DNA from: Hymenobacter swuensis DY53
GTDB taxonomy: Bacteria; Bacteroidota; Bacteroidia; Cytophagales; Hymenobacteraceae
Assembly (NCBI RefSeq): GCF_000576555.1
Contig: NZ_CP007145.1
Coordinates: forward strand, 4,114,501-4,178,500
Direction: 5' to 3'
DNA length: 64,000 bases
The position numbers were made by a program, and so were the translations under genes. Positions 43,610 through 50,807 of the stretch are shown one piece after another. The first letter of the stretch is position 1; each line of letters opens with the position of its first letter. Below the pieces are notes generated by a model. It made no database searches. It was not told the origin of the DNA and saw only the letters and a program-made list of their open reading frames with translations.

Positions 43610-44605
43610 ATGAAAGTAGCCGTAGTAGGTGCCACCGGGCTGGTAGGCACCGAGATGCTGAAAGTGCTGGCCGAGCGCAACTTCCCGGTCACGGAACTGC
43701 TGCCCGTAGCCTCCGCCCGGTCGGTGGGCCAGGAAATCGAATTCCAGGGCCAGAAATACAAGGTAGTGAGCATGGACGATGCTATTGCGGCGCGCCCGGC
43801 CGTGGCCATTTTCTCGGCTGGCGGCTCCATTTCCAAAGAGGAGGCCCCGCGCTTCGCCGCCGTAGGCACCGTGGTAATCGATAACTCATCGGCCTGGCGC
43901 ATGGACCCCACCAAAAAGCTGGTGGTGCCTGAAATCAATGCCCGGGAGCTGACCGCCACCGATAAAATCATTGCCAACCCCAACTGCTCTACCATTCAGA
44001 TGGTAGTGGCCCTCAATGAACTGCACCGAAAATTCAAAGTGCAGCGCATTGTGGTAAGCACCTATCAGAGCGTAACCGGCACCGGCAAAAAAGCCGTGGA
44101 CCAGCTGCTGGAAGAGCGCGCCGGCCAGGAGCCCACCAACCCCGCCTACCCCCACCGCATCGACTTGAACGTGCTGCCCCACATTGATGTGTTCGAGGAC
44201 AATGGCTATACCAAGGAGGAAATGAAGATGGTAAATGAAACGAAGAAAATCTTCGGCGACGACCAGATTCGGGTGACGGCCACCACCGTGCGTATCCCTG
44301 TAATGGGCGGCCACTCCGAAGCCGTAAACGTGGAGTTTGCCGAAGAATTTGACCTTGATGAGGTACGCGAAATCCTGCGCCGGACCGAAGGCGTGGAGTT
44401 GGTAGACGACGTGAAAAACAACGTGTACCCCATGCCCAAAGACGCTCACGGCAAGGATGCCGTACTCGTCGGCCGTCTCCGCCGCGACGAAACCCAGCCG
44501 CGCACCCTCAATATGTGGGTGGTAGCCGACAACCTGCGGAAAGGTGCCGCCACCAACGCTGTACAGATTGCCGAGGCCATGCTGAAGATGGGGCTGCTGG
44601 AGTAG
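43610..44605 (+). CDS. asd: Aspartate-semialdehyde dehydrogenase
   Basis: A 331-residue NADP enzyme that reduces aspartyl phosphate to aspartate semialdehyde, the branch precursor of lysine, threonine and methionine. The nucleotide loop VVGATGLVGTEML, the catalytic cysteine in IIANPNCSTIQMV, substrate residues in YQSVTGTGKKAVDQL and the histidine in PVMGGHSEAVNVEF are intact. The ATG at 43610 is fixed by the Rossmann start MKVAVVGATG; a longer ATG at 43403 runs back into the divergent gene. It feeds hom (58045-59313), also in the window. Confidence 0.97.
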   Translation: MKVAVVGATGLVGTEMLKVLAERNFPVTELLPVASARSVGQEIEFQGQKYKVVSMDDAIAARPAVAIFSAGGSISKEEAPRFAAVGTVVIDNSSAWRMDPTKKLVVPEINARELTATDKIIANPNCSTIQMVVALNELHRKFKVQRIVVSTYQSVTGTGKKAVDQLLEERAGQEPTNPAYPHRIDLNVLPHIDVFEDNGYTKEEMKMVNETKKIFGDDQIRVTATTVRIPVMGGHSEAVNVEFAEEFDLDEVREILRRTEGVELVDDVKNNVYPMPKDAHGKDAVLVGRLRRDETQPRTLNMWVVADNLRKGAATNAVQIAEAMLKMGLLE

Positions 44606-44622
44606 TAGTGTGCTTATTTCCC

Positions 44623-44666
44623 AAAAGCAAAGCCCCGCCGATATTACCGACGGGGCTTTGCTTTTT
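44623..44666. terminator. Bidirectional terminator (asd / hydrolase)
   Basis: Exact 15-bp arms 44623-44637 and 44651-44665 (AAAAGCAAAGCCCCG and complement) with T and A runs on both sides. Confidence 0.92.
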
Positions 44667-44682
44667 TCACGTTGTACACAAC

Positions 44683-45438
44683 TTACGCAAATACCACCCC
44701 CGCAAAATCCACCACGGCGCGGCGCGTTAGCTCAGGCTCCTCGAAGTAGCCCAAGTGGCCGACGTCGCTCAGGAGCAGGGCGTGGCTTTGGACCGGCAGC
44801 GCCAGCTGAGGCAGCAGGCTTTCGGTGGGCACGGCTACGTCGTCTTTGCCGGCAATGAACAGCACCGGGAAGCGGGCCTCCTTGAGGATTCTGGTGCGGT
44901 CGGGACGGTTTTTCATGGCTTCCAGCGCGCCCAGCACGGTAGCTTCAGGAGTGGCGCGGCCAATATCTTCCAGAAACTCCCGCTGCTCCAGCATACACTC
45001 CCGGTTGGCCGGCGCAAACAGCGGCCGGATAAACGACTCCATGAACTTATCGACGCCGTGACGGCGCACAAAGTCCATGTTTTTGTCTCGGTTGGCCTTT
45101 TTCTCGGCTGTATCAGGCAGGGCGGTGCTGTGGAAAAGCACGAGGCCAGCTACCATTTCCGGGTACCGCTCGGCGAAGGCCAGGGCCACGTAGCCGCCCA
45201 TGCTGTGGCACACCAATAAGGCGTTTTCCACATTTTTCTGCCGCAGCTGCTCGGCCACGTAACGGGCCTGTGCTTCCATGGAATAGTCCCGAATATCGTG
45301 TACGTTGGTGCCGTGGCCGGGCAAATTGATCGTCAGCAGCCGGTACTCGGCGGGAAACTCGCGGGTGAACTCCGTCCACACTTCGCGGGACTCGGCAAAG
45401 CCGTGGAGGAACAGGATGGTGGGTTGGGTGATGGTCAT
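44683..45438 (-). CDS. Alpha/beta-hydrolase
   Basis: A 251-residue alpha/beta-hydrolase. The oxyanion loop is LFLHGFAESREVW, the nucleophile Ser in LVCHSMGGYVALAFAE, the acid in LFIAGKDDVAVPTESL and the histidine in LLSDVGHLGYFEEPE. The sequence is close to small esterases and dienelactone- or MenH-like hydrolases, so the substrate is open. The ATG at 45438 (MTITQPTILF) is used; 45447 is three codons further upstream. It converges on asd at a strong terminator. Confidence 0.9.
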   Translation of the reverse strand: MTITQPTILFLHGFAESREVWTEFTREFPAEYRLLTINLPGHGTNVHDIRDYSMEAQARYVAEQLRQKNVENALLVCHSMGGYVALAFAERYPEMVAGLVLFHSTALPDTAEKKANRDKNMDFVRRHGVDKFMESFIRPLFAPANRECMLEQREFLEDIGRATPEATVLGALEAMKNRPDRTRILKEARFPVLFIAGKDDVAVPTESLLPQLALPVQSHALLLSDVGHLGYFEEPELTRRAVVDFAGVVFA

Positions 45439-45539
45439 ATACAGCAATTACCGCCTTACGAAGCAGACAGGCAGATGGAATGATGCCCACAAGTACGCAC
45501 ATTTGTAGAGGTTGATTTTCCCTGCTGCTCTCCCCTGCT

Positions 45540-46550
45540 ATGTTCCCCGTTAAGCGTCAGTATCGCCATTATGCCATTGCGGCCGGAGCCGGCCTCACCC
45601 TGGCCCTGCTGGGCCGGTTCGTATTCGCCAGCAACCTGCTGAATGATGCCGGTGGTCTACTCATGCTCTGCTTTCTGTTGCTGGTACCCATGGCTCTGGG
45701 AGCTGTTACGGCCCATTTTACGCCGCCCAGCACCTCTAAACTGTGGCGCACGGTGCTGGGACCAGTCGTAACGGTCATGCTGTTTTTGTTCACGGCCCTG
45801 CTCTTTCACCTGGAAGGTATGATCTGCGTGCTCATCATTTCTCCACTCTTCTTACTGACCTCGTGGATTGGGGCATATGCGTACGATATCATCACTCGCA
45901 ACAAATCCGACAACAACCGCACTTACGTGGTGGCCGCCTTTGCGCTGCTGCCGTTTGTGCTGGCCCCGCTGGAAGCCCAGCTAAACACGCCCACGGATAG
46001 CCGCCGCGTCGAAAACACGGTACTCATTCAGGCACCGGCGGCCGTGGTATGGCAGCATATTATTCGGGTGCCGGCCATTCAGGCCCACGATTTAGGGGCC
46101 AGTCTAGTGGACGACATCGGGTTTCCGAGGCCAGTGGAAGCGACGCTCAGCCACGAAGGTGTGGGCGGCGTGCGCCGGGCCACTTTTGAACGGGGCGTGG
46201 AGTTCATTGAAACGGTGGACCTGTGGGAGCCCCGGCGGCGCCTCTCGTTCAGCATAGTACCCAACACGGCCACTATTCCACCCACCACCTTTGACGAGCA
46301 CGTAACCGTAGGCGGCCGGTTTTTTGATGTGCTACGCGGTACTTACGAACTGCAACCGGCAGGCCCCGGCCGCACCCGCTTGATTCTCTACAGCCAGCAA
46401 CGCCTCAGCACCCGTCTCAACCCCTACGCCGGCCTCTGGACCGACTGGGTAATGTCGGAAATTCAGCGGCGCATTCTGTCAGTTATTAAGCGGCGGTGCG
46501 AAACGGCGCTGCCCGCTACGGCCTATACACGCAAAACGCCCGTTTCCTGA
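45540..46550 (+). CDS. Membrane protein with SRPBCC-like domain
   Basis: A 336-residue protein of unknown function. Four or five hydrophobic helices fill the first 155 residues, followed by a soluble SRPBCC (START-like) ligand-binding domain at about 160-320, with the typical opening TVLIQAPAAVVWQHIIRVP and the closing long helix WTDWVMSEIQRRILSVIK. The fold binds hydrophobic ligands; the ligand is unknown. CACATTTG at 45498-45505 is a possible -7 box. It is divergent from the hydrolase gene and ends in its own terminator, whose left arm overlaps the stop codon. Confidence 0.78.
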   Translation: MFPVKRQYRHYAIAAGAGLTLALLGRFVFASNLLNDAGGLLMLCFLLLVPMALGAVTAHFTPPSTSKLWRTVLGPVVTVMLFLFTALLFHLEGMICVLIISPLFLLTSWIGAYAYDIITRNKSDNNRTYVVAAFALLPFVLAPLEAQLNTPTDSRRVENTVLIQAPAAVVWQHIIRVPAIQAHDLGASLVDDIGFPRPVEATLSHEGVGGVRRATFERGVEFIETVDLWEPRRRLSFSIVPNTATIPPTTFDEHVTVGGRFFDVLRGTYELQPAGPGRTRLILYSQQRLSTRLNPYAGLWTDWVMSEIQRRILSVIKRRCETALPATAYTRKTPVS

Positions 46551-46566
46551 GCGGGAAACGGGCGTT
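46535..46566. terminator. Terminator overlapping the end of the SRPBCC gene
   Basis: Exact 12-bp arms AACGCCCGTTTC (46535-46546) and 46555-46566 around 8 nt; the left arm is the last coding part of the gene, which ends at 46550. Confidence 0.75.
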
Positions 46567-46644
46567 GCGCAAGAAACCCCGTCGCGGCGGGCGGCTCGAT
46601 TGAACGGGCCCCAGGTGTGCGGCCCGACGCGCGAGGTACGGGGG

Positions 46645-47178
46645 TTACTCGGCTTGCTTGGCGAACTGCACGCTGGCCAGCAGCTTCACGTCTTCGCCCA
46701 CCACGATGGAGCCGGCCTCGGTGATGCCTTCCCAGGTCAGGCCGAAGTCTTTGCGGTTGATTTTGCCGCTCACTTCAAAGCCGGCCTTGGTGTTGCCGTA
46801 GAAATCGGTAGCCGTACCGCCGTACTCCACATCCAGCGTAACTGGCTTGGTTACGTCCTTAATGGTGAGGTTGCCGGTGAGCTTATAGTCGGAGCCGGAT
46901 TTGGTCAGGCCGGTCGATTCGAAGGTAATGTTGGGGTATGTAGCAACGGCAAAGAAGTCGTCGGCCTTCAGGTGCTGGTCGCGCTGCTCCTGGTTCGTGT
47001 CGATGCTGTCCACATCGAGGCTCATGCGTACCTGGGCGTTGTCGAACGAGTCGCCCTCGGTTTCGGCCGAGCCATCGAACTTCTTGAACGCGCCGGTTAC
47101 CGTCGAAATAACGAGATGCTTGATCTTGAACTGTACTTCGGAGTGCATCGGGTCCAGAACCCACTTGGTAGCTGCCAT
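46645..47178 (-). CDS. YceI-family protein
   Basis: A 177-residue protein of the YceI lipocalin-like family, which binds polyisoprenoid or other amphiphilic ligands in a beta-barrel. The family pattern is complete: KWVLDPMHSEVQFKIKHLVI at the start, KFDGSAETEGD, the LTGNLTIKDVTKPVTLDVEY strand pair and GFEVSGKINRKDFGLTWE. No signal peptide precedes the conserved start at 47178, so this member looks cytoplasmic, unlike the E. coli protein. A symmetric operator-like element spans its promoter (47256-47291). Confidence 0.92.
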   Translation of the reverse strand: MAATKWVLDPMHSEVQFKIKHLVISTVTGAFKKFDGSAETEGDSFDNAQVRMSLDVDSIDTNQEQRDQHLKADDFFAVATYPNITFESTGLTKSGSDYKLTGNLTIKDVTKPVTLDVEYGGTATDFYGNTKAGFEVSGKINRKDFGLTWEGITEAGSIVVGEDVKLLASVQFAKQAE

Positions 47179-47252
47179 ATTAGTACGCGCTTGAAGGATG
47201 AGGTGAAATAAGAAACGAGTCCGACCCCGGAATCCGGCCGCCGTCATCAGGA

Positions 47253-47291
47253 CAAATGTACATACTTCTTTCATAAATGATGTATGTACAT
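47253..47291 (-). promoter_or_regulatory. YceI promoter with double ATGTACAT dyad
   Basis: On the minus strand TACATTTG (47253-47260) is an exact -7 box, 75 bp before the YceI start. It overlaps a dyad whose 10-bp arms ATGTACATAC (47256-47265) and GTATGTACAT (47282-47291) are exact complements, each containing the palindrome ATGTACAT, with a small inner dyad TCATAAATGA. This is the layout of a repressor operator of winged-helix type; the regulator is not identified. Confidence 0.65.
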
Positions 47292-47344
47292 ATATTTATT
47301 TTTCTGTTACGCTTTTATCCATCTGTTTGCCGGGCTCAGGCCAC

Positions 47345-47380
47345 GAAAAAGCCCCGCCGGGTTTGTCCGGCGGGGCTTTC
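47345..47380 (-). terminator. Intrinsic terminator of dxs
   Basis: Exact 13-bp arms 47348-47360 and 47367-47379 (AAAGCCCCGCCGG and complement), 6-nt loop, A run on the plus strand giving a U run downstream of dxs on the minus strand. Confidence 0.92.
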
Positions 47381-47399
47381 TGTATTTGCTTCAATCTGC

Positions 47400-49343
47400 C
47401 TACAGCAGCACCGTTTCCACGAATGATGTAGCAGCTACCTTTCCGCTCATCTCGCGCAGGGCGGCGGCAATGCCGGTGGCGTCGAAGCCGCACTCTTTGT
47501 AGAGTTCATCTTGGGTGCCGTGCTCCACAATGCGGTCCGGAATGCCGAGGCGCTTCACGGGCAGTGAGTAGCCGTGGTCGGCCAGGAATTCCAGCACCGC
47601 CGCGCCGAAGCCGCCGGGCAGGCAGCCATCCTCTACCGTTACAATGGCTCTGTATTGACGAGCAATATGGTGCAGCATTTCCTCATCGAGGGGCTTGCAG
47701 AAGCGCATATCGTAGTGACCGGGGTTGAGGCCTTCGGCAGCGAGTTGTTGGGTGGCCTTCACGGCATAGTTGCCGATGTGGCCGATACTGAGCACCGCCA
47801 CGCCTTCGCCCTCGCGCACCACGCGGCCCGTGCCCACCGTAATTTTCTTCAGCGGCTTGCGCCACTCCGGCATCACGCCCTCACCGCGGGGGTAGCGGAT
47901 GCTGAACGGGCCAGCGTTTTCGGGCAGGGTGGCCGTGTACATGAGGTTGCGCAGCTCCTCCTCGTTCATGGGGGCCGAAACCACCATGTTCGGAATGCAG
48001 CGCATGTAGGCCAAGTCGTAGCAGCCGTGGTGCGTGGGGCCATCGGCACCGGCGAAACCGGCGCGGTCGAGGCAGAACACTACGTGCAGCTTCTGCAGGG
48101 CTACGTCGTGCAGCACCTGGTCGTAGGCGCGCTGCATGAATGAGGAGTAGATGTTGCAGAACGGCACCAGCCCTTGCGTGGCGAGGCCGGCCGAGAAGGT
48201 CACAGCGTGCTGCTCGGCAATGCCCACGTCGAAGGCGCGGTCGGGCATGGCCTTCATCATGATGTTGAGCGAGCAGCCCGAAGGCATGGCCGGCGTCACG
48301 CCCATGATTTTGTCGTTCTGCTCTGCCAGCTCCACGATGGTGTGCCCAAACACATCTTGGTACTTGGGAGGCTGGGGCTTCTCGTATGTTTTGGTGTGGA
48401 TTTCGCCGGTCACCTTATCGAACAAACCAGGCGCGTGCCATAAGGTCTGGTCTTTTTCGGCCAACGCGTAACCTTTACCCTTCACCGTTACGCAGTGCAG
48501 GATTTTGGGGCCCGGAATGCTCTTGAGGTCAGTGAGGATGGTAGTCAGGTGCTGCACGTCGTGGCCATCCACGGGGCCGAAGTAGCGGAAATTCAGGGCC
48601 TCGAACAGGTTGCTTTGCTTGAGCAGGGTGGCCTTCATGGCGGCCTCTACTTTGCGGGCAATCTGCTGGGGGTTGGGGCCGAACTTGCTGAGCTTGCCGA
48701 GCACGTTCCACAGTTCGTCGCGCACCTTATTGTAGGTGCGGGAGGTAGTGATATCGGCAAGGTATTCCTTGAGCGCGCCCACGTTGGGGTCGATGCTCAT
48801 GCAGTTGTCGTTGAGGATAACCAGCAGGTTGGAATTGGCCACGCCGGCATGGTTGAGGGCCTCGAAAGCCATACCAGCCGTCATGGCGCCATCACCGATT
48901 ACGGCAATGTGCTGGCGGTCGAACTCCTTCTTGTAGTCGGAAGCCACGGCCATGCCCAGCGCTGCCCCGATGCTGGTGCTGCTGTGGCCCACCCCAAAGG
49001 AATCGTACTCACTTTCGCTGCGCTTGGGGAAGCCCGACATGCCGTGGTAGCGGCGGTTGGTCGGAAACCGGTCGCGGCGGCCGGTGAGGATTTTATGGCC
49101 GTAGGCCTGGTGTCCCACGTCCCACACCAGCTGGTCGTAGGGCGTGTTGAACACGTAATGCAGCGCCACCGACAGCTCCACCACTCCGAGTGAAGCGCCG
49201 AAGTGGCCGCCGTAAATCGAGACGGTATCCACAATAAATTGCCTCAGTTCCTGGCTCACCTGCACCAATTGGTCGGGGCTGAGCTTTTTCAGGTCGTCGG
49301 GCGAATTGATTTCCGCCAGCAGGGCACCAGGTTCGACAATCAT
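47400..49343 (-). CDS. dxs: 1-deoxy-D-xylulose-5-phosphate synthase
   Basis: A 647-residue thiamine-diphosphate enzyme that joins pyruvate and glyceraldehyde-3-phosphate, the first step of the MEP isoprenoid route. The TPP/Mg motif is VIGDGAMTAGMAFEALNHAG with NDNCMSIDPNVG, the transketolase-type histidines are in YIYGGHFGASLG-like VSIYGGHFGASLGVVE, and the pyrimidine region carries IAEQHAVTFSAGLATQG and DRAGFAGADGPTHHG. Length and order are normal. Its single start is preceded by a perfect -7 box at 49439-49446. Confidence 0.97.
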   Translation of the reverse strand: MIVEPGALLAEINSPDDLKKLSPDQLVQVSQELRQFIVDTVSIYGGHFGASLGVVELSVALHYVFNTPYDQLVWDVGHQAYGHKILTGRRDRFPTNRRYHGMSGFPKRSESEYDSFGVGHSSTSIGAALGMAVASDYKKEFDRQHIAVIGDGAMTAGMAFEALNHAGVANSNLLVILNDNCMSIDPNVGALKEYLADITTSRTYNKVRDELWNVLGKLSKFGPNPQQIARKVEAAMKATLLKQSNLFEALNFRYFGPVDGHDVQHLTTILTDLKSIPGPKILHCVTVKGKGYALAEKDQTLWHAPGLFDKVTGEIHTKTYEKPQPPKYQDVFGHTIVELAEQNDKIMGVTPAMPSGCSLNIMMKAMPDRAFDVGIAEQHAVTFSAGLATQGLVPFCNIYSSFMQRAYDQVLHDVALQKLHVVFCLDRAGFAGADGPTHHGCYDLAYMRCIPNMVVSAPMNEEELRNLMYTATLPENAGPFSIRYPRGEGVMPEWRKPLKKITVGTGRVVREGEGVAVLSIGHIGNYAVKATQQLAAEGLNPGHYDMRFCKPLDEEMLHHIARQYRAIVTVEDGCLPGGFGAAVLEFLADHGYSLPVKRLGIPDRIVEHGTQDELYKECGFDATGIAAALREMSGKVAATSFVETVLL

Positions 49344-49438
49344 GCTTCGGGGGTAGGAAAGGGGATATTAGTAGCGTGGCAACAGGTAACTGAAGCAGAA
49401 GGTTATGCTTTCCATCCACCTCGTAGTAGTGCCGCAGA

Positions 49439-49446
49439 CAAAGTTA
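49439..49446 (-). promoter_or_regulatory. -7 box of the dxs promoter
   Basis: TAACTTTG on the minus strand matches TAnnTTTG exactly, about 95 bp before the dxs ATG. Confidence 0.6.
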
Positions 49447-49518
49447 CGGGTTTTCCGTTCCGGCGGATGATGCAGGAAGAAGGCGGGGTGATGCTACAGC
49501 CAGCGGCGGCTCTCCGGC

Positions 49519-49549
49519 ACGTCATTCTGAGCTTGCCGAGGAATGACGT
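49519..49549. repeat. Palindrome of the ACGTCATTC family
   Basis: Arms ACGTCATTC (49519-49527) and GAATGACGT (49541-49549) with TGAGCTTGCCGAG between. This copy lies between divergent genes (dxs and the flippase-like gene), not at a 3' end. Confidence 0.8.
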
Positions 49550-49602
49550 TTTTTATGCAGCACCCTATTTGTACAGCTTCACCTCTCCCCTACCCAAATC
49601 CG

Positions 49603-49610
49603 TACCTTTA
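49603..49610 (+). promoter_or_regulatory. Candidate -7 box of the flippase-like gene
   Basis: TACCTTTA, one base off TAnnTTTG, 25 bp before the ATG at 49636. Confidence 0.4.
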
Positions 49611-49635
49611 CCCGACCACCTGTTTTCCGTTTCCG

Positions 49636-50721
49636 ATGCCCCAGCTAACCGAAACCTCAACCGAAGACCAACAGCTGCTCGACAAGCTCCGCCCCTCGCG
49701 GATTGTGCTGCCGGTGCTCATCGGCCTGAGCGTGGTAGGCTTTATGTTCTGGCGCAGCTACAAGCCCGGCGACCTAGCCCCGCTGGCCAACGCCAAGCCG
49801 CTTTGGCTGCTGCTGATGCTGGTGGTGCTGGTGGCCCGCGACGCCGGCTACGTGTACCGCATCCGCTACCTCACTCAGAAAGTGTTGAGCTGGCGCGCCG
49901 CCCTCGACGTGATTATGCTCTGGGAATTTTCGTCATGCGTGCTGCCCTCGGCGGTAGGCGGCACGGCGGTGGCCCCGGTGCTGCTGCATAAGGAGGGCAT
50001 TCCGCTGGGCAAATCGGTGGCTTACATCATGGCCACGGCCATGCTCGACAACCTGTACTATGTGCTGGCCGTGCCACTGGTAGTGCTCATCGGGGGCGAT
50101 GCGCTGTACCCGCACGAGGCCTTGCAGGGCGGACTGGTGGCCACGCTGCGTATTGGGTTTATTTTAAGCTACGTGTTCGTGACGGTGTACGCGCTGCTGA
50201 TGCTGTACGCCATTTTCATCAATCCGCAGTCGGTGAAGCGGCTGCTGGTGCGGCTGTTTACGCTGCGCGGCCTGCGCCGCTGGCGTAACAAGGCCTACAA
50301 GATGGGCAACGAAATGGTGCTGGCCTCAGCCGAACTGCGCAACAACGGCCGCGCCTATTGGCTGCGCGCGGCCCTGAGCACTGCCTTTGTCTGGACGGCC
50401 CGCTACCTAGTCATCGGCTGCCTGATTGCGGCGTTTATCGACGTGAGCTGGCCGGAGTTCTGGCTGATTTTCGGCCGCAACCTCACCTACAAAGTCATCC
50501 TGCTGATTGCCATTACCCCCGGCGGCGCGGGCATTGCCGAGGGTGCGTTTCCCACGTTCTTCGGCAAGTTCATCGGCACTGCCACCATGACCAATTTCAT
50601 GGTGCTCATTTACCGCGTCGTCACGTATTACCTATACCTAGTGCTGGGCGCAGTATTCCTGCCCCGCTGGGTGGCCCGCATCTACGGCAAGCCCAAAGTA
50701 GCACAGATCATGCATTCCTGA
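49636..50721 (+). CDS. Lysylphosphatidylglycerol synthase-type flippase-like membrane protein
   Basis: A 361-residue polytopic protein of the family that forms the membrane half of MprF (UPF0104/AglD-like). Eight or so helices are visible; conserved stretches are WEFSSCVLPSAVGGTAVAPV, KVILLIAITPGGAGIAEGAF (the proline-glycine motif of the family) and YRVVTYYLYLVLGAVFLPRW. The C-terminal synthase domain of MprF is absent. Such stand-alone proteins are thought to move lipids or glycolipids across the inner membrane. The ATG at 49636 (MPQLTETSTED) replaces a longer ORF start at 49543. Confidence 0.85.
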   Translation: MPQLTETSTEDQQLLDKLRPSRIVLPVLIGLSVVGFMFWRSYKPGDLAPLANAKPLWLLLMLVVLVARDAGYVYRIRYLTQKVLSWRAALDVIMLWEFSSCVLPSAVGGTAVAPVLLHKEGIPLGKSVAYIMATAMLDNLYYVLAVPLVVLIGGDALYPHEALQGGLVATLRIGFILSYVFVTVYALLMLYAIFINPQSVKRLLVRLFTLRGLRRWRNKAYKMGNEMVLASAELRNNGRAYWLRAALSTAFVWTARYLVIGCLIAAFIDVSWPEFWLIFGRNLTYKVILLIAITPGGAGIAEGAFPTFFGKFIGTATMTNFMVLIYRVVTYYLYLVLGAVFLPRWVARIYGKPKVAQIMHS

Positions 50722-50724
50722 TTA

Positions 50725-50801
50725 TCATGCCGTGCGGAGCGAGGAATCTGGGTTAAGCCATTGATACGGTAACTCCAGATTCCTCGCTCCGCACGGCATG
50801 A
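50725..50801. repeat. Perfect 27-bp-arm palindrome between convergent genes
   Basis: Arms 50725-50751 and 50775-50801 (core GCCGTGCGGAGCGAGGAATC) are exact complements around 23 nt. They run from 4 bases after the flippase stop to 7 bases before the stop of the convergent esterase-fusion gene. Confidence 0.92.
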
Positions 50802-50807
50802 CCCGTT

